A DNA stretch of 64,000 nucleotides from Paraburkholderia sp. BCC1884. Lineage in GTDB: Bacteria; Pseudomonadota; Gammaproteobacteria; Burkholderiales; Burkholderiaceae. The translations under genes and the position numbers were made by a program. The first letter of the stretch is position 1; each line of letters starts with the position of its first letter. The notes beneath the pieces are model-generated. The model did not search any database. It worked only from the letters and a program-made list of their open reading frames with translations, and was not told the origin of the DNA. The stretch lies in contig NZ_CAAJGL010000101.1 of the NCBI RefSeq assembly GCF_900996225.1, positions 558,001 to 622,000 of the forward strand. Direction: 5' to 3'. Below, in pieces: positions 35,820 through 43,003 of this stretch.

Positions 35820-36740
35820 TCAGGAGGACAGATCTTTGGCGACGCCCGCGATCAGGCGGCGCAGCCACACCGCGGCCACGCTGCGGTGCGTGCGATCGTG
35901 CCAGAGTTGATAGTAGGTGAGCGCGCGCAGTTCACCGGGAACCGGCTCGATGCGCAAGGGCAGCAGTTTGGTGTAATGCGTGGCGAGTGCACGCGTGGTG
36001 GTGAACAGCAGGTTCGAGCGCGCGAGGACGTAGGGCGCCATGCCGAAGTAGGGCAGCGTCGTCGTGACCGTGCGCGACAGGCCGTTGCGTGCGAGTTCGA
36101 CGTCGACGGTCCCCCAGGCGGTCGTGTTGTACGTGGTCACGGCCAGATGATCGGCTTCTTCGTAGACCGGCTGGGTGAGCCGCCCTGGCTTGATCGGATG
36201 GCCGTTGCGCAGCAGGCATACCAGTTCGTCCTTGCACAACGGCTGCAAGTGCAGATGCTCCGGCGGCGTGCCCCAGTTGCCGATCACCAGATCGAGAAAG
36301 CCGCTTTCCAGCCCATGTTCGTAGCCGCCGTCCACCATCATCAGATGCCGGAACTCGAGCTTCGCGTGTGGTGCTTCACGATGAAAGGCGTCGACTACAG
36401 CAGGCACGAAGAACGCGTCGAGGTAATCCGGCGAGCCGATGCGGAAGGTCTGGCTCGTGCTGGCCGGATTGAACGAGGTGGTGGGATGCAGGATCGCCGC
36501 GATGTGGCTCAGTGCCTGCGCGGCGGGTTCGATCAAGGTCAGTGCATGCGCGGTCAGCACCATCCGGCTGCCGCTGCGCACCAGTAACGGATCGCCCGTC
36601 ATGTCGCGCAGCTTGCGCAGCGCCACGCTCACGGTCGGCTGCGATTGTCCGAGCAGGGTCGCCGTACGCGACACGCTGGACTCGGTCAGCAACGTGTGCA
36701 ACACCTTCAGAAGGTGTGAGTCGATGATTTCCTTGGACAT
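35820..36740 (-). CDS. LysR-family transcriptional regulator
   Basis: This 306-residue regulator has an N-terminal winged helix-turn-helix (LLTESSVSRTATLLGQSQPTVSVALRKLR, of which SQPTVSVALRKLR is the recognition helix region). A periplasmic-binding-like effector domain follows (RIGSPDYLDAFFVPAVVDAF). ATG 36740 (MSKEIIDS) is chosen with GGAG upstream; the alternative GTG at 36752 adds only four residues. It faces the Rieske operon tail to tail and may control it, but it does not share the classic divergent promoter. A short dyad at 36814-36829 fits a LysR autoregulatory site. Confidence 0.9.
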   Translation of the reverse strand: MSKEIIDSHLLKVLHTLLTESSVSRTATLLGQSQPTVSVALRKLRDMTGDPLLVRSGSRMVLTAHALTLIEPAAQALSHIAAILHPTTSFNPASTSQTFRIGSPDYLDAFFVPAVVDAFHREAPHAKLEFRHLMMVDGGYEHGLESGFLDLVIGNWGTPPEHLHLQPLCKDELVCLLRNGHPIKPGRLTQPVYEEADHLAVTTYNTTAWGTVDVELARNGLSRTVTTTLPYFGMAPYVLARSNLLFTTTRALATHYTKLLPLRIEPVPGELRALTYYQLWHDRTHRSVAAVWLRRLIAGVAKDLSS

Positions 36741-37169
36741 GAAAAACAGCACTCCATTTCGCGCGAAGCCGTGCGGCGGAGCGGCGGTTTTAATCGGGGA
36801 ACGGTGTTCGAAATATATTCACGGATATAGCGGTCGTCAATCCGGCGTGGCCCTGTGTGGGCAACGCGAAGGCCTGTGTGGATTGACTCATGGGAGGTTG
36901 AATATCCTGGCCATAGAGCCCGAGGTATGGCGCGCACGCGGAGACGTCGTTGATCGGGGATTGGGGATTACACCGAGAGAAACGCAGGATGCGAAGAAAG
37001 CGCCGCTGCCGCGGTTGAGCGAGGCGGGAAAGCCGCTATCATAAGCGGGGTTTTCAGCACGGTATGGCCGCCCTACCGGAGCGAAAAGCGGCAGGGCAGA
37101 ACGTGAGCGCCCCGGCGTCGAAAACCCAACACTCGCTGTCAATACTCAGGACACTCAAAGGCCGGCGCG
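36741..37169. other. Divergent intergenic region between the LysR and EAL genes
   Basis: These 429 bases hold no supported gene. They carry a LysR-type dyad (36814-36829), a candidate -10 TATCAT at 37037-37042 with a small CCGCT/AGCGG dyad around it, and a leader of about 120 bases before the EAL gene. Confidence 0.45.
36814..36829. promoter_or_regulatory. Short dyad of LysR-box type
   Basis: TATAT (36814-36818), six bases, ATATA (36825-36829) forms a perfect 5-bp inverted repeat, consistent with the T-N11-A LysR pattern. It is 74 bases upstream of the LysR start codon, a usual autoregulatory distance. Confidence 0.35.
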
Positions 37170-38879
37170 ATGCACCCACCACTCTACGCCGAAGCGCAAA
37201 CGCGCGACGCCGCGCTGGCGTCGGCGCCGTACGCCATGTTCGTCTGCACCGCGGATGGTAGGTTCGAAGCGGTCAACCCGGCTTTCGAAAAGCTGACCGG
37301 CTACGCGGCGGAAGAACTGTTGAGCCGGCGTGATCTCGAATCCCTGCACGATCCGGCCGAACTCGGCAAGCGCCGCGCCGAATGGCCGCAACTGTCTGCC
37401 ATCACCTCGCGCTACGAGGGCGAGTGGAACTTCGTGCGGCGCAACGCTACGTCGGTTCGTATCGTGCTCGCGCTGGCGCCGCTCGTGGACGACCCCGCGC
37501 AGCGCAGCCCGCGTACAAGCGGCGCGGCCCGCTATGTCGGCATCGCCATCGACATGACCCGCTATGCGCAGTCGGAAGCGCGCCTGTGGTACCTCGCGCA
37601 TCATGACGGCATCACCCGTTTGCCCAATCAAACGCTGTTTACCGAACGGCTCGAACTGACGATCGCGCGATGCCAGCGGGGCGGCTCGGGCTTCACCGTG
37701 CTGATCGCCGAGCTCGATCATTTGCGCAAGCTGCGTGATGCGCTCGGCCTGCACGCGGCCGAACTCGTGTTGCAGATCGTCGGCGAAAGGCTGCGCGGGC
37801 TCTTTCCGAACGACGGTACGATCGCCTCGATCGGCGGCACGCAGTTCGCGCTGTTGATCAACGAAACCGGCGCGGCGGCCGATGCTTTTGCGGCCGAGGC
37901 GCTCGAGCGCATCGCCGAATCGATCGATTGCGCCGGCACGGCGTTGAACATTACCGCGAGCATCGGCATGGTGGCCTATCCGGCCGACGGCAACGACGCG
38001 CCGACGCTGATGCGCCGCGCGGGCGTCGCGCTATCGGCGGCATCGGGGGTGAGCGGCAATGCGGTGCGGCGCTTTTCCACCGCGCTCGAAGGCCGGGCTG
38101 CACGCCGCTTCGAACTGGCGACGCTGCTGCGAGATGCGCTCGAGCGTCAGCAATTGCACCTCGTGTATCAGCCGCAGGTCACGCTCTCCAATGGACGCAT
38201 TGCTCAAGTCGAGGCGCTGCTGCGCTGGAATCATCCGCAGCGTGGTTTGATCAGCCCGGTCGAATTCGTGCCGGTCGCGGAGGAGTCGGGGCTGATCGAA
38301 CGGATCGGCGAATGGGTCATCCGCACGGCGTGCCGGGACGCAGGCAAGTTGCTGCGGCTCACCGGTCACTTGCCGCGCATTGCCGTGAATGTATCGCCGC
38401 AACAATTCCAGCGCCACGATCTGTTCGAGACGATTCGCGACGCCCTCGAACAAGCCGCGCTCGACCCCTCGTATCTCGAAGTGGAGATCACTGAAGGCGT
38501 ATTGCTGGGCGACACCGACCAGGCGCTGCAGACGCTGCATGCGTTGCGCGATCTGGGCGTCGAGGTCGCGGTGGACGACTTCGGCACCGGCTATTCGAGT
38601 CTCGCGTATCTCACGCGCTTCCCGCTGAATCGCCTGAAAATCGATCGCTCGTTTGTGATGCGCATGAGCACCGATCCGCAATGCGCGGCGCTGGTGGGGG
38701 CGATCATCGCCATGGCGCATGCGCTCAAATTGCGCGTGACGGCCGAGGGTGTCGAGACGGCCGAGCAGGCTGCGCAACTGGAAGCGCTCGGTTGCGACGA
38801 AGCGCAGGGCTTCTGGTTTTCTCGCCCGATCACCGCGGCGGCATTGCGCAATCTGTTGCGGCCGTTGGGCGCGAGCTAG
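37170..38879 (+). CDS. PAS-GGDEF(degenerate)-EAL cyclic-di-GMP phosphodiesterase
   Basis: The 569-residue protein has a PAS domain (about 12-130; FEAVNPAFEKLTGYA), a GGDEF-like domain (about 135-305) whose signature reads GGTQF at 222-226, and an EAL domain (about 315-560). The EAL catalytic residues are present: Glu348 in VEALLRW, NVSPQQF, EITEGV, DDFGTGYSSL, LKIDRSFV, AEGVET and QGFWFSRP. It should hydrolyse cyclic di-GMP but not make it; the GGDEF-like domain may bind GTP as a regulator. No membrane segment is visible. It is monocistronic. Confidence 0.93.
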   Translation: MHPPLYAEAQTRDAALASAPYAMFVCTADGRFEAVNPAFEKLTGYAAEELLSRRDLESLHDPAELGKRRAEWPQLSAITSRYEGEWNFVRRNATSVRIVLALAPLVDDPAQRSPRTSGAARYVGIAIDMTRYAQSEARLWYLAHHDGITRLPNQTLFTERLELTIARCQRGGSGFTVLIAELDHLRKLRDALGLHAAELVLQIVGERLRGLFPNDGTIASIGGTQFALLINETGAAADAFAAEALERIAESIDCAGTALNITASIGMVAYPADGNDAPTLMRRAGVALSAASGVSGNAVRRFSTALEGRAARRFELATLLRDALERQQLHLVYQPQVTLSNGRIAQVEALLRWNHPQRGLISPVEFVPVAEESGLIERIGEWVIRTACRDAGKLLRLTGHLPRIAVNVSPQQFQRHDLFETIRDALEQAALDPSYLEVEITEGVLLGDTDQALQTLHALRDLGVEVAVDDFGTGYSSLAYLTRFPLNRLKIDRSFVMRMSTDPQCAALVGAIIAMAHALKLRVTAEGVETAEQAAQLEALGCDEAQGFWFSRPITAAALRNLLRPLGAS

Positions 38880-38904
38880 CCGCTACGAACGAACCCGCAT
38901 CACT

Positions 38905-39120
38905 TCAATCGTCGAGCCGACGCAGCGCGTCGCCTCGGTGCACGGCATGCTTGCCGCTTTTCTCGCTTTCCACCTCGTAATGCGGGTCGGTCGTCGTCGC
39001 CGCGACGGTGTGGCCATCCACGCTTGTATGCGTAGAAATGACACGCACGATCTTGCCCTGCGTGGGACCTTGCGGCGTATTCCAACTGACGCGATCGTGT
39101 AATTTCAGGGATGAGCTCAT
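38905..39120 (-). CDS. Small TUDOR-like protein (DUF2945, hypervirulence-associated family)
   Basis: This 71-residue protein begins MSSSLKLHDRVSWNTPQGPTQGKIV and continues VDGHTVAATTTDPHYEVESEKSGKHAVHRGDAL. That matches the small DUF2945/hypervirulence-associated TUDOR-domain family of unknown function. GGAG stands nine bases before the ATG at 39120. The frame is open to 39270, but the extra 50 residues are Arg/Cys-rich and not family-like. It lies between the EAL gene and the mechanosensitive channel gene on the opposite strand. Confidence 0.82.
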   Translation of the reverse strand: MSSSLKLHDRVSWNTPQGPTQGKIVRVISTHTSVDGHTVAATTTDPHYEVESEKSGKHAVHRGDALRRLDD

Positions 39121-39274
39121 GGGGCACTCCTTGCGCTGAGCGGCTCGACACGCCTGTCGGACAAGCCATCCGGCGATTAGCAAGCCGCGTGCCGGCCGCA
39201 CGCAACGAGAAAGGCGGGAACGCATCCTGCTTGTATGCATCAGAATCTTATTGCAACGGAAAACGCACACTCAC

Positions 39275-40084
39275 ATGAACGATCTCCTTGCGCGTCTCTT
39301 TCACTTTCAGCCATCGTTGTTCGTCACGTTGACGCACGATGTGCTTCATATCGTGCTGGCTGTGGCGATCCTATGTGTCGGCTGGTGGCTGTCGAACCGC
39401 GTCGGTTCGATGTTCGCGAGGGCGCTTGCGCGCACGCACGCCGACCCCACGCTTGCGCCGATGCTCGCGGCCATGAGCACCTGGGCCGTACGGGTGCTCG
39501 TCTTCATTGCGGCGCTCAGCGAAGTGGGTATCGCGACGGCCAGCGTGCTCGCGGTGCTCGGCGCGGCAGGTCTGGCGATCGGCCTCGCGCTGCAAGGCAC
39601 ACTGCAGAACATCGCCGCCGGCATGATGCTCCTGATGCTGCGCCCGTTTCGCGTCGGCGACGTGATTGAAGGGAGCGGCGCGGCCGCCGGTATCGTGCGC
39701 GAAGTGGGTCTGTTTACCACGCGCATCGAGCGCGGCGACGGCAACGCGGTGTTCGTGCCGAACAGCCAGATCTGGAGCAATCCGGTGATCAACTACAGCA
39801 GCGGCGGTACCCAGCGCATTGAGGTCGAAGTCGATCTCGCGCAGCGCAAGGACGTCGATGCGGCTATCGGCGAATTGAAGAAGGTGGTGGCCGACGAACC
39901 GCGCGTGTTGAGCGGCTCGACGCTCGCGCCGGTCATCACGGTGGCCGACTATCCGGACGACGGCGGCGCAAAACTGCGCATCGCTGCGTGGGTGCGCACG
40001 CCCGACGCGTCGCTCACCAGCGGCGACCTGCAGGAGCACGCGCAGAGCGCGCTGGAGCAGGCCGGTTGCGCGGTGGCGGCCTAA
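39275..40084 (+). CDS. MscS-type small-conductance mechanosensitive channel
   Basis: The 269-residue membrane protein has three N-terminal hydrophobic segments. The pore helix (VLAVLGAAGLAIGLALQGTLQNIAAGMMLLMLRPF) carries the Gly/Ala packing of MscS; LGAAGLAIGLALQGTLQN is the diagnostic part. GDVIEGSGAAAGIVREVGLFTT and the beta domain VFVPNSQIWSNPVINYS follow. It opens on membrane tension during osmotic down-shock. Met39275 is chosen over 39251 because it begins the first hydrophobic region. It is close in size to E. coli MscS (286 residues). Confidence 0.93.
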   Translation: MNDLLARLFHFQPSLFVTLTHDVLHIVLAVAILCVGWWLSNRVGSMFARALARTHADPTLAPMLAAMSTWAVRVLVFIAALSEVGIATASVLAVLGAAGLAIGLALQGTLQNIAAGMMLLMLRPFRVGDVIEGSGAAAGIVREVGLFTTRIERGDGNAVFVPNSQIWSNPVINYSSGGTQRIEVEVDLAQRKDVDAAIGELKKVVADEPRVLSGSTLAPVITVADYPDDGGAKLRIAAWVRTPDASLTSGDLQEHAQSALEQAGCAVAA

Positions 40085-40119
40085 GCTTTCCTTCGATCGC
40101 GCCGCTGCGCGAGCACCTT

Positions 40120-40125
40120 TATAAT
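40120..40125 (+). promoter_or_regulatory. -10 element TATAAT just ahead of the heme oxygenase gene
   Basis: A perfect TATAAT ends 16 bases before the ATG at 40142, so the mRNA leader would be only about 10 bases and has no Shine-Dalgarno sequence. No clear -35 is seen. Confidence 0.45.
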
Positions 40126-40141
40126 TGAACTCTGCTCCATC

Positions 40142-40819
40142 ATGTCGAACAGGACTCGCTTGATTCCCACACCTGAATCCGCCACTCGTCTGCCGGGTGA
40201 AGCAGACACCGGCTCCGGCGTCCTCAACGCGCTGCGCGTCAGCACGGCGGAGCGTCATGAACTGCTGCACGAGATCATGCCGTTGTCGGTCGAAAGCGTC
40301 GCGCTGCGCGATTACCTTGCGCATCTGGCGATTCTGCGTGCCTGGCTCGAGCCGATCGAGACGTGGTTCAAAGGCTTTTGCGATGGGCCGCAATCGGCGA
40401 CGCTTGCCGCGCGAATGAACCGTCTCGCACTGATCGACGCCGACCTCTCGCATGGTTCGATCGATCCGTGCGACCAAATCGGCGCGCTGGTGTCGACGGC
40501 GGCCGATCACAATTGGGCCGGTGCGCAAAGCGCGGCTTATCGCTGGGGCGTCTGCTATGTCATCGAAGGCTCGCAACTGGGCGGCGCGGTCCTGTACGCC
40601 CGCCTGAAAAATCGTCTCGCGCCTCACCCGCTCGGTTTTCTCGACGCGGGCCGCGAGGCCCTCGGTCCGCGCTGGCAAGCCTTCGTCCGCACGATGTCGG
40701 CCGAGGTGCAAACCCCCGCCATGATCGACGAAGCGTGCCGCGGCGCGGCCGATGCGTTCGACCGTCTGATCGATCTCGCGCAAGCGCCCACCCGGGCCGG
40801 CTGCGCGAACGTCGTTTGA
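40142..40819 (+). CDS. bphO: Biliverdin-producing heme oxygenase BphO/HmuO type
   Basis: Heme oxygenase opens heme to biliverdin, iron and CO, and biliverdin is the chromophore of bacteriophytochromes. In this 225-residue protein the proximal His is probably His39 in LRVSTAERHELLHE. The distal helix region YVIEGSQLGGAVLYARL is highly typical (the Gly-rich distal helix). The predicted -10 lies only 17 bases before the ATG. A PAS histidine kinase starts 14 bases downstream on the same strand, and a bacteriophytochrome is encoded 2.2 kb away, which strongly supports the BphO role over iron acquisition. Confidence 0.9.
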   Translation: MSNRTRLIPTPESATRLPGEADTGSGVLNALRVSTAERHELLHEIMPLSVESVALRDYLAHLAILRAWLEPIETWFKGFCDGPQSATLAARMNRLALIDADLSHGSIDPCDQIGALVSTAADHNWAGAQSAAYRWGVCYVIEGSQLGGAVLYARLKNRLAPHPLGFLDAGREALGPRWQAFVRTMSAEVQTPAMIDEACRGAADAFDRLIDLAQAPTRAGCANVV

Positions 40820-40833
40820 AGCGCGCCGGGACC

Positions 40834-42498
40834 ATGCTCATGGACAGCCTTCACGAGAATCTCGCCGTGCCGCTGCATCGATTCGATGCGGCCAGCGCAT
40901 TCGAGCTGCTGCCTGATGCCTATCTGATCCTCAATCACCGCTACGAAATCCTGCTGGCTAACTCGCGCTACCTTGCCCTGATGGGACAGTCGTTGTGCGA
41001 CGTGCAAGGCCGGTCGATTCTCGACGTCAATCAGTTCGGTCCGCCGGAGCAGCGGGAGGCGCGGCGGGAATGGTTGCTCGGCGCCTTGCGCGAGGTCACG
41101 GCGGGCGATGCAAAATGGTCGCCGATGTTTCGCTACGAGATGCCAGGACAACGTACCGGCGGCGCGGATGGCGAGGCTGCGAGCGAGCCGGCTACGCCGC
41201 GCTACTGGAAGGTCAAGGCGAGCCTGCTCGACGCGCATCACGGGCAAAGCGGCACGATCGCTTTGCGCGTAAGCGAAGTGACCCGACGCGTCTCCGATTA
41301 CGAGCGCGAACAGCGCGAGCGCGCCAAGCTACGCTCACAAGCCCAGTTGCGCCAGTTGCTCGCCGACGAAGCCAAAGCTCAACTGCGCGAACATCAGGAA
41401 CGTTTCCAACTCGCGCTGGCTTTCTCGCAACTGGGGGCGTGGGAGCTCGATCCCGCGACAGGCGCGATCGAATGCACTGAGCAATGCAAGACCAATCTGG
41501 GTTTGGCACAGAACGCGACGCTCACCGAGCAGCGTCTGTTCGGCGAAATCGTGCATCCCGAAGATCGTGCCCGTTTGCGCGACACGATGAACCGCGCACT
41601 GGCGGCACGCGAGCATTTCGAGGTGGATTACCGGGTCGGTTGGCTAAGCGGGGAGATTCGCTGGATTCTGGTGCGCGGCGTCGGACGCTTTCTGGTGGAC
41701 GGCACCCTGAGTTCCATCAGCGGTTTCACGCTCGACATCACGGCGCGCAAGGAAGCCGAACTGGAGCAGCGCGAAATCGCCGCTGCCGAGAAGCGGGCGC
41801 GCGAACACAGCGAGCGTCTGACGATGGCGATGGATCATTTCGTGACCACCGTCAGCCATGAATTGCGCTCACCGCTCTCGGCGATCATGTCGTGGACCGA
41901 TCTGTTGCAGCGGGCAGCGGACCCTTCGCATCTCGCGCGTGCTACCGGCGTGATCAGCCGCAATGCGCGGCAACTTTCGCATATGGTGGACGATCTGCTC
42001 GACAGCGGCGCAATCGTGACCGGGAAACTCTCGGTGAGTCTGCAGCCGGTCGATCTGGGTGCGCTGGCGGGCATCATCGCCGAAGACATGCGCATGCATG
42101 CCGAAGCCAAGGGCTTGCGGCTGATTGCGGACGATCTCACCTCCGCCACGGTGCTCGCCGACGAAAACCGCATTAAGCAGGTGGTCTGGAATCTCGTTTC
42201 GAACGCCGTGAAGTTCAGCCCGCAAGGCACGATCGAACTCTCGGTGCGGCCCCACGGCGAGTATGTCGAGCTGGCTGTGCGCGATACGGGAATGGGGCTG
42301 GACGGCGCCTCGCTGGAGCGGATTTTCGAACGCTTCCAGCAGTTCGGTGCCGAAGGGTCGGGGCGCGTGGCCGGGCTGGGCCTCGGTTTGTGGCTCGTGA
42401 AAAATCTGGTGGATCTGCACAACGGCACGATTGCCGCCGAAAGCGCCGGCTTGGGGCAAGGCGCCATTTTCCGGGTGCAACTGCCGGCTTACCGCTGA
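40834..42498 (+). CDS. PAS-domain sensor histidine kinase
   Basis: The 554-residue kinase has two PAS regions (about 20-150, ELLPDAYLILNHRYEILLAN; and about 190-310, LGAWELDPATGAIECTE). A coiled-coil-like linker follows, then HisKA with His342 in TVSHELRSPLSAI, and the HATPase: N box VVWNLVSNAVKF, DTGMGL and GLGLGLWLVKN. No membrane segment or receiver domain is seen, so it is cytosolic. ATG 40834 is only 14 bases after the heme oxygenase stop, and Met40840 is an equal alternative. It converges with the phytochrome-linked response regulator, which may be its phosphate acceptor. Confidence 0.92.
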   Translation: MLMDSLHENLAVPLHRFDAASAFELLPDAYLILNHRYEILLANSRYLALMGQSLCDVQGRSILDVNQFGPPEQREARREWLLGALREVTAGDAKWSPMFRYEMPGQRTGGADGEAASEPATPRYWKVKASLLDAHHGQSGTIALRVSEVTRRVSDYEREQRERAKLRSQAQLRQLLADEAKAQLREHQERFQLALAFSQLGAWELDPATGAIECTEQCKTNLGLAQNATLTEQRLFGEIVHPEDRARLRDTMNRALAAREHFEVDYRVGWLSGEIRWILVRGVGRFLVDGTLSSISGFTLDITARKEAELEQREIAAAEKRAREHSERLTMAMDHFVTTVSHELRSPLSAIMSWTDLLQRAADPSHLARATGVISRNARQLSHMVDDLLDSGAIVTGKLSVSLQPVDLGALAGIIAEDMRMHAEAKGLRLIADDLTSATVLADENRIKQVVWNLVSNAVKFSPQGTIELSVRPHGEYVELAVRDTGMGLDGASLERIFERFQQFGAEGSGRVAGLGLGLWLVKNLVDLHNGTIAAESAGLGQGAIFRVQLPAYR

Positions 42499-42556
42499 AC
42501 GCGGCCGCAGCGAGCCGGCGCGTCCGGCCGGCGGCAAGTCGAATCGTACTGCGGAC

Positions 42557-42994
42557 TCAACGTGGGTAGGGCGGCGGTTCGTTAAGGACCGCCCAGAACA
42601 TGCCGAGGTCGTTGATCGCGGCCATGAAGTCGTCGAACGCGACGGGCTTCACCACGTAGGCATTCACGCCGAGATCGTAGCTGCGCAACAGATCCGTTTC
42701 CTCGCGCGACGAGGTGAGCATCACCACTGGAATGCGCTTGAGCTGGTCGTCGCCGCGCACCACTTTCAGCACCTCGTGCCCGTCGATCTTCGGCAGCTTC
42801 TTGTCGAGCAGAATCACGGCGGGATTTTCTTCCGTGCGATCCGCCCAGCGTCCCTCGCGACGCAGATATTGCAACGCCTCTTCGCCGTCGCGCACCGATA
42901 CGACCGGATTGGCGAGGCGCGTTTTCTCAAGCGCGATCAGCGTGAGTTCCACGTCGTTAGGATTGTCTTCCACCAGCAGGATCGGTCTTAGCAC
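42557..42994 (-). CDS. Single-domain response regulator, Rcp1-like
   Basis: This 145-residue receiver has acidic pocket residues in LLVEDNPNDVELT, the phosphoacceptor Asp64 in VILLDKKLPKIDGHEVL, VMLTSSREETDLL and the Lys in YVVKPVAFDDF. It matches the Rcp1-type receivers that pair with phytochrome kinases, and it has no output domain. It begins nine bases after the bacteriophytochrome stop on the same strand, so the two form an operon. Output would require a partner protein or downstream phosphotransfer. Confidence 0.93.
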   Translation of the reverse strand: MLRPILLVEDNPNDVELTLIALEKTRLANPVVSVRDGEEALQYLRREGRWADRTEENPAVILLDKKLPKIDGHEVLKVVRGDDQLKRIPVVMLTSSREETDLLRSYDLGVNAYVVKPVAFDDFMAAINDLGMFWAVLNEPPPYPR

Positions 42995-43003
42995 GCTCTT
43001 TCC

